Program-made: the position numbers and the translations under genes
Shown here: positions 16,829 through 25,984 of the stretch, one piece after another
Position numbering within the stretch: position 1 is the stretch's first letter
Layout of the letters: the number at the start of each line of letters is the position of its first letter
The notes under the pieces: generated by a model
What the model was told of the DNA's origin: nothing
Databases searched by the model: none
What the model saw: only the letters and a program-made list of their open reading frames with translations
DNA from: Clostridiaceae bacterium
GTDB taxonomy: Bacteria; Bacillota; Clostridia; Acetivibrionales; Acetivibrionaceae
Assembly (NCBI GenBank): GCA_012519925.1
Contig: JAAYPF010000019.1
Span: 33,410-97,409 of the forward strand
Length of the DNA: 64,000 nt
Direction: 5' to 3'

Positions 16829-18592
16829 ATGAAAACGAAAATCTTTAAATATTATTTAGTTTTAATTGTAGTTGTTTTAATAACAACAGTTATATTTACC
16901 ACACACCTATCAAAAAAGTACTACAAAGCAGAAGTTGAAAACAAATTAGAAAGTATTGGTCTTTCAATTGAATACTCTCTATTGCAAACCGATGCTTCCT
17001 CTCGGATAGATTATGACAAACTAGCAAAAGATTTTGCTGCAAATTATAACCAGAATATCACTTCCACAAATAATAATTTAAGAGTAACATTTATAGATCA
17101 TTCTGGAAGGGTTTTAGGTGACTCTGAAGCTGATTATACAACCATGGAAAACCACACCTCCCGAAAAGAGGTTCAAATGGCTCTATACGGAGATATAGGC
17201 AAAGACTACCGAAGCAGTATAACTCTACGTGCCGATTTATTATATATGGCAATTCCTATCGAGCAATTGGATTTGATTGTAAGGATATCAATCCCTTTAG
17301 CCAAACTTAGAATAATTGATGCAATGTCCTGGTTTTACTCCATGTTGATAGTTCTATCAGCCTTAGCCATAAGTGCAATTGTTTCTTCTCGTATAGCCGG
17401 AACAGTAATTCAACCGCTTAACGACATAATTAATGCATCAAAAGAAATATCAAAGGGTAACTACTCTAAAAGTATATCGGTAACCTCAAAGGATGAAGTA
17501 GGACAACTTGCACTTCAATTTAATGAAATGGCCTCAAAACTAAACAAAACAGTGTATGACCTAAATAATAAAAAAATCGAAGTAGAATCCATCGTACAAA
17601 GCATCACCTATGGCATAGCAGCAGTTGACAATAACAAGAAAATCCTGATGATCAATCGTGCAGCTTTTGAAGTTTTTGATCTAGACACAAACAATAATGT
17701 TGCAGGAGATATGTTCTCTGAGCACATAAGAAATAACGGCATAAATCTCCTTTTGGAGAAGTCCATGGAACAAAACAAACCTCTTGAATGTGAGATCAAG
17801 CTCGGTGAGAAAGAATTGCTGATTAAAACCTCTCCAATAAGATCTAATAATGGAAAAATCGACAATTCTGGATGGATAATCTCCATTCAGGATATTACAA
17901 TAGTACGCAAACTTGAGCATTTGAGAACAGAATTTGTTTCTAACGTAACTCATGAACTTAAAACGCCAATAACTTCTATAAGGGGGTTTGTAGAAACATT
18001 AAAGAGTGGGGCAATCAATAATAAGGATGTATCTTTGAGGTTTTTAGATATTATAGATATTGAAGCGGAACGGCTCCATGAGCTAATAAATGATATTTTA
18101 TCGCTGTCAGAGATTGAAACAAAACTTAGCGACACCGATTTAGAAAGTGTTGATTTGAAATTTCTGGTTGATAGCGTATTTGAGTTCTTGCAGAACATAG
18201 CTAATGAAAAAAGTATTGTCTTTATAAATAATATATCTGATAAAATATTTATTAAGGCAAATAGAAATAGAATTAAGCAATTGATACTAAACTTAGTTGA
18301 TAACGCTGTTAAATACAATATTACAAACGGTTCAGTAACAGTAAATGCCCAAAACATAGGTGGAAAAGTTGTAATACACGTTAAAGATACTGGGATTGGA
18401 ATTCCAAAAGAGCATACAGCAAGAATTTTTGAACGTTTTTATAGAGTTGATAAAAGCAGATCTAGGGACATGGGAGGTACCGGTTTAGGTCTTTCAATTG
18501 TAAAACATATTGTAAATCTATACAATGGTGATATAAAAGTAAACAGTGAATTAGGCAAAGGAACTGAATTTGTTATTCAGCTTCCCTGCTGA
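16829..18592 (+). CDS. PhoR-like membrane sensor histidine kinase
   Basis: Partner of the preceding regulator. Two membrane spans (near the N-terminus and about 170-200) bracket an extracellular sensor. Then come HAMP (about 200-255), PAS (about 260-360), HisKA with the phospho-His in NVTHELKTPITS (about residue 375), and HATPase with NLVDNAVKYN, DTGIGIP and GGTGLGLS. The ORF track begins at 16799 inside the regulator gene without an RBS. ATG 16829, preceded by GGAGATAAGG, gives 587 aa and is more likely. The HAMP-PAS-HisKA order is that of Gram-positive PhoR/WalK kinases. Confidence 0.92.
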   Translation: MKTKIFKYYLVLIVVVLITTVIFTTHLSKKYYKAEVENKLESIGLSIEYSLLQTDASSRIDYDKLAKDFAANYNQNITSTNNNLRVTFIDHSGRVLGDSEADYTTMENHTSRKEVQMALYGDIGKDYRSSITLRADLLYMAIPIEQLDLIVRISIPLAKLRIIDAMSWFYSMLIVLSALAISAIVSSRIAGTVIQPLNDIINASKEISKGNYSKSISVTSKDEVGQLALQFNEMASKLNKTVYDLNNKKIEVESIVQSITYGIAAVDNNKKILMINRAAFEVFDLDTNNNVAGDMFSEHIRNNGINLLLEKSMEQNKPLECEIKLGEKELLIKTSPIRSNNGKIDNSGWIISIQDITIVRKLEHLRTEFVSNVTHELKTPITSIRGFVETLKSGAINNKDVSLRFLDIIDIEAERLHELINDILSLSEIETKLSDTDLESVDLKFLVDSVFEFLQNIANEKSIVFINNISDKIFIKANRNRIKQLILNLVDNAVKYNITNGSVTVNAQNIGGKVVIHVKDTGIGIPKEHTARIFERFYRVDKSRSRDMGGTGLGLSIVKHIVNLYNGDIKVNSELGKGTEFVIQLPC

Positions 18593-18824
18593 TTCCTTAC
18601 CGTCAATCTATGTGTACTTATCCTATCATAAGGCTCATAATACTAATCTACACAAAAACCAAGCATAATATTGGTTAATTTGGAATTGATTAGATAATTC
18701 TAATCCATCCCATAATCTAATGCATTTAATTTCTCATGTCGATATTTGTATTAATAGGAGTTATAATAGAAATTGTTAATATTTTATTTGAAGTAGCAAC
18801 TTAATATATAGGAGTTGTCTAGAC

Positions 18825-20867
18825 ATGAATCAAAAAACTTTTACATCGCTTAAGTTTGTTCATAATTTTATATCAAAGTACTGGCTACTATTATTTTTTA
18901 TAGTTTCCACCATATACCTTGAGCTTGTTTTTAGATTGTGGATATTTAAAAGTCTAAGTACCGACTTTATATTTGTTTTGCTATTCTCCCTATCTGCCAG
19001 TATTATTTTGTTTATTCTGTCTTATGTATTTCCTCCTTTAATAAACAAGCTTTTGTCTATAACGCTTTTATCCTTACTTATTGTTATCTACAGCATTCAA
19101 CTTGTATATTATGATGTGTTCAAAACTACTTTGTCCTTCTTTTCACTAACTGGTACAAGAGACGTACTTCAATTTAAGAGCATTATTATAACAGCCGTTT
19201 TTAGAAATATTATAGCACTTCTTCTCCTTTTCATACCTTTATTTATTTTGCCCTTTATTTACAGAAAGTGCCGTTTTGAAAGGCTCAAACTGAAGCCCCT
19301 TTTGATTTTATTGGCGTTTTTACTTATTAGCCATGCAGCTTCTTTGTTTTGTGTAAGCTTTACAAAAGAAACCGAGTATTCCCAGTACGATTTGTATTAT
19401 AAATCTGCTATACCCGAATTATCGGTAAATAAATTAGGACTTATGACAACAATGCGGCTTGATGTAAAAAGACTGCTTTTTGGAATAAACTACAACGATA
19501 ACGTCGAGGAATGCTCAAATAACGATGTTATTGAAACTGTTTCAAAATTTGTATACCGAGCGGAAGTAACTTCCACTCATAACATCGAACCAAATTGCAC
19601 ATTCACTACTCCGACCCCCGAACCAACCTTTAGCACTAATGTATCGAATATCGACTTTGAAGCACTTATTTCAAACGAAAAGGATAAAACTCTTCTTGAT
19701 ATGCACAAATATTTCTATTCGGTTGAACCTTCCAAAAAAAATAAATATACAGGAATGTTCAAAGATCATAATCTGATTCTCATAACAGCTGAGGGTTTCT
19801 CGCCTTATGCCATCAGCCCTGAATTAACGCCAACTTTGTATAAGATGTCAACGGAAGGCTTTTTTTTCAATAATTTTTACAATCCTATATGGGGAGTAAG
19901 CACCTCCGACGGAGAATATGTCGCTTGTACCGGGCTTATACCAAAATCCGGTATTTGGAGTTTCAGTCGGTCGGGCAAAAATTATATGCCTTTTGTTATG
20001 GGCAACCAGCTCAAGAATTTCGGATATACTTTGAAAGCATACCATAATCACTCCTACAAATATTATAACAGGCATATTTCACATCCAAATATGGGCTACG
20101 ATTACAAAGGAATAGGTAACGGACTGAATATAAAAAACACTTGGCCTGAATCGGACCTTGAAATGATTGATGTTACAATGGATGAATATATTGGGAACGT
20201 ACCTTTTCACACATATTACATGACTATAAGCGGTCATTTAAACTATACCTTTGGTGGAAACTACATTGCAAGGAAAAATAAAGCCTATGTTGAGCACCTT
20301 CCCTTCTCTGATAAAGCAAAGGCATATATTGCGTGCAATATGGAGCTTGAATTTGCCGTGAAATCTCTTATGGACAAACTAGAAGAGGCTGGCATAGCCG
20401 ATAAAACTGTAATTGCCATAAGTCCGGATCATTATCCTTACGGACTTCCTAAGGAAAATATCGATGAGCTTGCAGGACATAAAGTTGAAGATAATTTTGA
20501 ACTATATAAAAGCACCTTAATTCTATGGAAAAAAGGAATGGATACTGTTATAGTCAACAAACCCTGCTCAAGCCTTGATATACTACCTACTCTATCAAAT
20601 TTATTCGGACTTACCTTTGACTCAAGACTACTAATGGGGACAGATATATTATCTGACAGCAGACCTCTTGTCATATTTTCAAATAGGAGCTGGATTACAG
20701 ACTATGCACAGTATAATAGCAAATCTGGTTCTGCAGAATATATTGAGGGTATTGATAAAGATATAAAGTATATTGAAGCTATAAATAAAATTGTATCGGA
20801 TAAATTTAAATACTCGGCGAAAATTATTGATACGGATTACTATGCTAAAATTTTAAAGGAATACTGA
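18825..20867 (+). CDS. LTA synthase family sulfatase-fold protein
   Basis: Membrane enzyme of 680 aa. About five N-terminal spans (residues 15-175) are followed by an extracellular linker with TPTPEPT and a sulfatase-fold catalytic domain (about 320-640). Seen: a metal-binding Glu in ILITAEGFSP, the likely nucleophile Thr in GVSTSDGEY, and metal ligands in TISGHLNYT and ISPDHYPYG. The family transfers glycerol-phosphate from phosphatidylglycerol to build lipoteichoic acid. GGAGTTG precedes ATG 18825. It is downstream of the PhoB/PhoR-like pair but 232 nt away. Its stop lies only 6 nt from the convergent tlyA stop. Confidence 0.88.
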   Translation: MNQKTFTSLKFVHNFISKYWLLLFFIVSTIYLELVFRLWIFKSLSTDFIFVLLFSLSASIILFILSYVFPPLINKLLSITLLSLLIVIYSIQLVYYDVFKTTLSFFSLTGTRDVLQFKSIIITAVFRNIIALLLLFIPLFILPFIYRKCRFERLKLKPLLILLAFLLISHAASLFCVSFTKETEYSQYDLYYKSAIPELSVNKLGLMTTMRLDVKRLLFGINYNDNVEECSNNDVIETVSKFVYRAEVTSTHNIEPNCTFTTPTPEPTFSTNVSNIDFEALISNEKDKTLLDMHKYFYSVEPSKKNKYTGMFKDHNLILITAEGFSPYAISPELTPTLYKMSTEGFFFNNFYNPIWGVSTSDGEYVACTGLIPKSGIWSFSRSGKNYMPFVMGNQLKNFGYTLKAYHNHSYKYYNRHISHPNMGYDYKGIGNGLNIKNTWPESDLEMIDVTMDEYIGNVPFHTYYMTISGHLNYTFGGNYIARKNKAYVEHLPFSDKAKAYIACNMELEFAVKSLMDKLEEAGIADKTVIAISPDHYPYGLPKENIDELAGHKVEDNFELYKSTLILWKKGMDTVIVNKPCSSLDILPTLSNLFGLTFDSRLLMGTDILSDSRPLVIFSNRSWITDYAQYNSKSGSAEYIEGIDKDIKYIEAINKIVSDKFKYSAKIIDTDYYAKILKEY

Positions 20868-20873
20868 TCCACG

Positions 20874-21677
20874 TCATAACTCATGGGACTTTTCAACAAC
20901 TTTTGAGACTTCATTATACAAATTCTGTAAATCAATTTTTCCTTCTTTTTTACTTAGGTAAATCAAATATTCAATATTTCCTTCCGGTCCCTTTATTGGT
21001 GAAAAATCCAAGCCTTTTACCTTAAGTCCCGTTTCTAATACAAAAGTGATGATGTCTTTTATTACATCTTCGTGAACTATTGGATCCCGTACAACTCCAT
21101 GTTTACCTACTTTATCCCTTCCCGCCTCAAATTGCGGCTTAATCAGGCACATGAGCTCACCTTCGTCAGTCATCAATTTAATTGCTACAGGAATGACTTT
21201 TTTGAGAGAAATAAACGAAACGTCTACTGATGCAAAATCAACTAATGTACCTATTTGCTCTCGTTCAACATACCGGATATTTGTTCGTTCCATGCATACA
21301 ACTCGCTCGTCATTTCTTAGTTGCCATGCCAACTGCCCATAGCCAACATCTACAGCAAAGACTTTAGCTGCACCATTTTTTAGCATACAATCGGTAAATC
21401 CTCCCGTGGATGCCCCAATATCCATTGCTGTCTTTCCTTTTAAATCTATATTAAATACCTTAATTGCCTTTTCAAGTTTTAGCCCGCCCCTGCTGACATA
21501 AGGATGTACATTTTCTTTTATCATTATTTCTGACTCTATATCAACCTTTAAACCAGGTTTATCTTCTTTGTTACCAGCTACAAACACAACTCCTGCCATT
21601 ATAGAACTTCTTGCCTTTTCACGGCTTTCAAAAAGCCCCTTATTTACTAGCAAAACATCAAGTCTTTCCTTTTTCAA
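20874..21677 (-). CDS. tlyA: TlyA family 2'-O-methyltransferase
   Basis: 267 aa. N-terminal S4 RNA-binding domain (about 1-60, RLDVLLVNKGLFESREKA) and an FtsJ/RrmJ-type SAM methyltransferase domain (MDIGASTGGFTDCML as the SAM motif I, later KPQFEAGRDKVGKHGVVRD). The mycobacterial homologue methylates 16S and 23S rRNA; the hemolysin name is historical. Start TTG 21677 follows GGAGGT by 8 nt. It lies 68 nt behind dxs, the normal order in the OLE/isoprenoid cluster. In related genomes nadK follows it; here the next gene is a convergent LTA-synthase gene. Confidence 0.94.
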   Translation of the reverse strand: MKKERLDVLLVNKGLFESREKARSSIMAGVVFVAGNKEDKPGLKVDIESEIMIKENVHPYVSRGGLKLEKAIKVFNIDLKGKTAMDIGASTGGFTDCMLKNGAAKVFAVDVGYGQLAWQLRNDERVVCMERTNIRYVEREQIGTLVDFASVDVSFISLKKVIPVAIKLMTDEGELMCLIKPQFEAGRDKVGKHGVVRDPIVHEDVIKDIITFVLETGLKVKGLDFSPIKGPEGNIEYLIYLSKKEGKIDLQNLYNEVSKVVEKSHEL

Positions 21678-21745
21678 GACCTAAACCTCCGTATTCTACT
21701 ATGTACGTTTCAAAAAACACCTTTCTTGATATAACAATTGATCAG

Positions 21746-23644
21746 CTATTTTTTGGGAACAGCCTCAACATTTACTCTTTCCTTATTCACTAACTTAATT
21801 GCATCCTTCACAATAGCTTGCTCGTCAAGTCTGTATATACTCTGAAGCTCAATTTTTGAACCATGGGGAATAAATTTATCCGGATATCCAAATATTTTTG
21901 TTTTTATGTTTATTCCGTTCTGATTCAATGTCTCAAGTACCCTACTTCCAAATCCTCCCGCTATGACATTATCCTCAATAGCTATAATACGTCTTGTCTT
22001 TATTGCAGAGCTAAAAAGAAGCTTTTCATCAAGAGGCTTAATAAACCTAGAATATATAACATCACATGAGATACCTACATCTTCTAACATATCTGCAACT
22101 TTCAACGCAACCTCTACCTTATTTCCAATAGCCACAATAGTTAGATCGCTTCCTTCACGTACAAGCAAAGATTTACCAAACTTAATTGGCTCAGTATCAA
22201 TTAGTTTGTCTACTCCTCTTCCCCTCGGATACCTTATTGCAATGGGACCATTATGTACTTTTACTGCATATTCTATCATCAATGCAAACTCCGCGTAATC
22301 ACAAGGAGCTAGCATTGTCATATTGGGTATATGATTCAAGAAAGAAACATCATATATACCTTGATGTGTTTCTCCATCTTCACCAACAATACCAGCTCTG
22401 TCAATAGCAAATACTACGTGAAGATTTTGAATTGCAACATCATGAAGTACTTGATCGTATGCCCTCTGCAAAAAAGAAGAATATAGAGCAACTACAGGTG
22501 TAATACCGTTTCTAGCTAGTCCCGCAGCAAAGGTAACTGCATGTTGCTCTGCAATCCCCACATCAAAGAACCTCTCAGGAAATTTCTTAGAAAAAGGTTC
22601 TAGACCTGTCCCATGAGGCATTGCCGCTGAAATAGCTACTACTTTATCATCGTCTTGTGCTATCCTACAGAGCTCGTTGCCAAAAATTTCGGAATAGCCC
22701 GGTCCACTATTTGCGATTAGCTCCCCTGTCTCAACTTCAAAAGGTGCTATGCCGTGAAAAACATGGGGATTTTCCTCCGCATATGTATAGCCCTTACCCT
22801 TCTGTGTACATACATGTATTAGTACAGGACCTTTTATCGTCTTTGCTATGTTTAAGAGCTTTTCAATTTCAGTTGTATTATGCCCATCAACTGGTCCTAA
22901 ATACTTAAATCCAAGTTCTTCAAATATTATCCCAGGCATTATCATATATTTTATAGAGCCTTTAACTCTTCCTAAAGCCTTTGCAGCACTCTTTCCTATT
23001 GCAGGGATCTTTTTTAATATGAGATCTATATCCTCTTTCACCTTAAAATAGAAAGGTTCTGTCCTTATTTTGCTTAAGTATTTTGAAAGACCCCCAACAT
23101 TTTTAGAAATTGACATTTCATTGTCATTTAAAATTACAATAAAATTGTTTGGGAACCTTCCTGCATTATTCAATGCTTCAAAAGCCATCCCTCCTGTCAT
23201 TGCTCCATCTCCTATAACAGCAATAACTGAAGATGATTCTTTTTTTAAGTCTCTTGCTTTTGCAATTCCTAAGGCAGCAGAAATAGAAGTGCTGCTATGA
23301 CCTGTATTAAAGGCATCATGCTCACTTTCATTAGCCTTAGGAAACCCGGACAATCCTCCTAGTTTCCTCAATGTATCGAATTGGTCTTTTCTTCCTGTAA
23401 TTATCTTATGAACATAAGACTGATGTCCAACATCCCAAACAATTTTGTCGGAAGGCGAATCAAACACACGGTGAAGTGCAAGGGTCAACTCCACTACACC
23501 TAAGTTAGAAGCAAGATGCCCCCCCGTCTTAGACACCTTATCAATTAAGAACATTCTTATTTCCGTTGCCAATTCATTCAATTCATCCAGACTCATATTT
23601 TTTATATCATCCGGTGAATTAACTCTATTTATCAAATCAGCCAA
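21746..23644 (-). CDS. dxs: 1-deoxy-D-xylulose-5-phosphate synthase
   Basis: First enzyme of the MEP isoprenoid pathway, condensing pyruvate and glyceraldehyde-3-phosphate with thiamine diphosphate. 632 aa, normal. Seen: GHQSYVHKIITGR, the TPP motif GDGAMTGGMAFEALNNAG, the transketolase central domain (AEQHAVTFAAGLA, REDGETHQGIYD-type region) and the C-terminal domain. Start TTG 23644 overlaps the oapA end by 13 nt with only a weak RBS, so translation is probably coupled to oapA. With ispA and the PAP2 protein upstream it makes this an isoprenoid operon. Confidence 0.97.
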   Translation of the reverse strand: MADLINRVNSPDDIKNMSLDELNELATEIRMFLIDKVSKTGGHLASNLGVVELTLALHRVFDSPSDKIVWDVGHQSYVHKIITGRKDQFDTLRKLGGLSGFPKANESEHDAFNTGHSSTSISAALGIAKARDLKKESSSVIAVIGDGAMTGGMAFEALNNAGRFPNNFIVILNDNEMSISKNVGGLSKYLSKIRTEPFYFKVKEDIDLILKKIPAIGKSAAKALGRVKGSIKYMIMPGIIFEELGFKYLGPVDGHNTTEIEKLLNIAKTIKGPVLIHVCTQKGKGYTYAEENPHVFHGIAPFEVETGELIANSGPGYSEIFGNELCRIAQDDDKVVAISAAMPHGTGLEPFSKKFPERFFDVGIAEQHAVTFAAGLARNGITPVVALYSSFLQRAYDQVLHDVAIQNLHVVFAIDRAGIVGEDGETHQGIYDVSFLNHIPNMTMLAPCDYAEFALMIEYAVKVHNGPIAIRYPRGRGVDKLIDTEPIKFGKSLLVREGSDLTIVAIGNKVEVALKVADMLEDVGISCDVIYSRFIKPLDEKLLFSSAIKTRRIIAIEDNVIAGGFGSRVLETLNQNGINIKTKIFGYPDKFIPHGSKIELQSIYRLDEQAIVKDAIKLVNKERVNVEAVPKK

Positions 23645-24294
23645 ATAGGTTTCATCTCACTTTCTTTTTTTTTCGCCTTATTCCCATTATCCATAAAGCT
23701 AAATCTTCCTAACAAAAACTTTAATATTACAGCTACTTTATAAACTATATAATTACTCTTTTCAATCGCTATCGTCTTTCCAATAGCCTTCCCTCCGATG
23801 GTCAGCGATGCAACAGTGCCAGTAATTCCAACACTTGCTAGTGTCTGCATAGCACCGTTAGCTATCATGGCAATTTGTACCACAATAAAACCACTGGCTG
23901 CTCCACTTATAACACCACATATATCACCTACAACATCATTACATATGCTCGACACCCTGTTTGCATTTCTAATGAGTATTATAGCCTGCTTCGCTCCGTA
24001 TAGCTTTCTTGATGCCATAGCATGGAAAGGAGCCTCATCGGCTGCAGTGACAGCAATACCTATTATATCAAAAACAATACCCATTAAAATAATTACCAAT
24101 ACTATAAGAAAAGATATGTAAATATAAGCATCTTCTAAAAGGGTTGAGGATATAATAGATAGACTTGAAGATAGTATAAATGTAAGTATTGTTACAAAAA
24201 CAACCCATTTAAAATTTTCTTTTTTTGAACCAACAACATTAGTTCGAAACTTTATCTTTCGATCATTCGCAGGATGTTTATAATTGTCATCCAC
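23632..24294 (-). CDS. oapA: OLE-associated membrane protein OapA
   Basis: Membrane protein partner that brings OLE RNA to the membrane; known OLE/OapA ribonucleoprotein functions concern alcohol, cold, Mg2+ and carbon/energy stress. 220 aa from GTG 24294, which has GGAGGG 7 nt upstream; the ORF-track TTG 24348 lies in the leader. Seen: about four membrane segments (near 30-50, 55-80, 125-150, 150-170 by hydropathy), and between the second and third the polar motif DIIGIAVTAADEAPFHAM followed by ASRKLYGAKQA, which I recognise as the OapA hallmark with distant likeness to DUF21/CNNM Mg2+ proteins. It sits immediately 3' of the OLE RNA and overlaps dxs. Confidence 0.9.
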   Translation of the reverse strand: MDDNYKHPANDRKIKFRTNVVGSKKENFKWVVFVTILTFILSSSLSIISSTLLEDAYIYISFLIVLVIILMGIVFDIIGIAVTAADEAPFHAMASRKLYGAKQAIILIRNANRVSSICNDVVGDICGVISGAASGFIVVQIAMIANGAMQTLASVGITGTVASLTIGGKAIGKTIAIEKSNYIVYKVAVILKFLLGRFSFMDNGNKAKKKESEMKPIWLI

Positions 24295-24368
24295 TAAACT
24301 ACCCTCCAAATACCCAATAAATGAATAACTTACACTAAATCCTCGCAAACTACATCTATAAATTAAAT

Positions 24369-24989
24369 ACAGGGTGGAAATACATTGAGTAAATTTTGCG
24401 GCTTAGGTCAGGCATGTTTTCCACGGAAGATACTGAAATGTCGCCAAATCAGCGGTTTCCCTTTAGATCCTCCGCCACATTGTTACCAATTGTGGGGCCT
24501 GATTACCACTTAGTCCACACTGCAATCCCCAGTGTATCTCTTTCTAGAACAGTCTAGGGGTTTTCCCCAACAGCCTGACCGATTCCTAGCCTCTTTTGCA
24601 AAGGTGGTTTCAAACTGCTTTAGTGTCCTCGTATCGGCCAATACTTGTACACCTGACCATTATCCACCAACTTCACTCAAGGCAGGCTACTCTGTTCACA
24701 GCACCTTTACGGAACCGCATAACAGGTTTACTCCCTTCTCGTAGTTGAGGTGGCACTCTAAAAACGAAATGTTTTAAAGTGTCTTTTCTTCCACAAGGAA
24801 GGGTCTCCACGGAAAAGGGGTCAACGCCCGCATGCCATTGCGGATCGCCCCAAAACCTTAACTCCCAGCATCAGCCCACTACTGGGCGTAACAAGCCAAC
24901 ACAAGGAACTTCATCGATGTGCCCTTAAGCGGATTTTTAGGCCCGCCTTCAGAACCGGTAGCACCGACTAGAATACTGCACCACCCTGT
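24369..24989 (-). ncRNA. OLE (ornate large extremophilic) RNA
   Basis: A 621-nt non-coding, comparatively GC-rich element between the PAP2 gene and oapA. It is bounded by a perfect terminal stem: the minus strand begins ACAGGGTGG and ends CCACCCTGT. Known OLE RNAs are about 600 nt and lie directly upstream of oapA within nusB-xse-ispA-dxs-tlyA clusters, exactly the context here. The start GGGTGGTGCAGTATTCTAG and the many internal complementary blocks (e.g. GGGGATTGCAG...) fit a large structured RNA. The only ORF (70 aa, antisense) has no RBS. The covariance model was not run, so internal helices are not individually assigned. Confidence 0.92.
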
Positions 24990-25018
24990 TTTATAGCAAT
25001 TTTGTAAACACTCAGTAA
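24990..25018 (-). promoter_or_regulatory. Candidate promoter for OLE RNA
   Basis: On the minus strand TTACTG, a 17-nt spacer and TATAAA directly abut the first base of the OLE terminal stem. Transcription would then start within or a few bases into ACAGGGTGG. It would give OLE its own transcript in addition to read-through. Confidence 0.5.
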
Positions 25019-25424
25019 CACTACTTCTATTTGTCATGAAAAGCGTCACAAAGTGCTTAATCTACAATAAGCCTCTCACATTATTGCATTTATTTATATG
25101 AGGCTTTTTGGTATGACAAGTACTTATTATATCATACAAACACCAATCTATAAAGAATCACTATTATCTGTAAATCGCCTTTAATCATCAATAAAAGCAT
25201 TTAGTTCGACTCAATGAATTTATAGTTATTAATGCCTTGTTTTAGTTCTCTATGCTAATTCTAATGCTACTATATCTTTCGAAAATTGTTCTAAATTTTG
25301 TATGGGGAATAACGAAAAAATAGCTTCTTATTCTCATAGTGTGAGAACATTATCAAATCAAGTTTCTTCGTCATCCAAGAGTTGGAACTTATATTTTAAC
25401 CGTTCCTAGGTCTTTTTGAATTAC
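25019..25424. other. PAP2-OLE intergenic region with inverted repeat
   Basis: About 400 bases without a gene. AAGCCTC (25069-25075) and GAGGCTT (25100-25106) form a hairpin with T-run TTTTTGG on the plus strand only. On the minus strand, the direction of the operon, it lacks a U-tract. Nothing else is recognised. Confidence 0.5.
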
Positions 25425-25865
25425 TTATCCAAGCCAAATGCCGATTAAAATTCCTAAAAGAGCACCCATAACTACTTCAAAGGGAGAATGTCCCAATAAT
25501 TCCTTAAGTTTTTCATCAAAGTACAGCTTATCATTATGAGAGTGAAGAAGTTGATTCAATACCTTTGCTTGCTTTCCTGCAGCTCTTCTTACACCTGCCG
25601 CATCATACATTACAATTAAAGACACAGCAAATGCAATACCAAACTCTGCAGATTCTATTCCTCTAATTTTACCAATAACAGTTGCTAAAGATACAATAAA
25701 TGCTGAATGTGAACTTGGCATTCCTCCTGAACCTATGAATCTCGTAAAATCAATTCTTTTACTTGTCAATAGAATATTTATTACCTTTAGAAGCTGTGCT
25801 AAGAACCACGCAAAAACAGGTACTGTTATCGTCTTGTTTTGTGTAACCGCATCAATAATATGCAC
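25425..25865 (-). CDS. Divergent PAP2 family membrane protein (YuiD-like)
   Basis: 146 aa, mostly hydrophobic, with the diagnostic motifs MPSSHSAFIVSLAT, YDAAGVRRAAGKQA and LGHSPFEVVMGALLG of the divergent PAP2 (DUF212) family. PAP2 phosphatases act on lipid phosphates, and in B. subtilis YuiD is of uncertain function. The start is GTG 25865; GGGAGG lies 13 nt upstream, somewhat far. It is placed between ispA and OLE-oapA-dxs. By context the substrate could be a polyprenyl phosphate, but that is inference. Confidence 0.88.
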   Translation of the reverse strand: MHIIDAVTQNKTITVPVFAWFLAQLLKVINILLTSKRIDFTRFIGSGGMPSSHSAFIVSLATVIGKIRGIESAEFGIAFAVSLIVMYDAAGVRRAAGKQAKVLNQLLHSHNDKLYFDEKLKELLGHSPFEVVMGALLGILIGIWLG

Positions 25866-25984
25866 TTTGCTAAAATCCTCCCTAATAACTAACGCGTTTT
25901 TAAAAATCCTTTAGACCCTTTTTAAAAAAACAAACCATAAATTATTTCTTAAAAACACAAGTCGCAGTTTTTTGTTTCCCCCAG

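Noticed and set aside
24532-24744. Plus-strand 70-aa ORF antisense to the OLE region
   Set aside because: It has no ribosome site and overlaps a structured non-coding RNA on the other strand.
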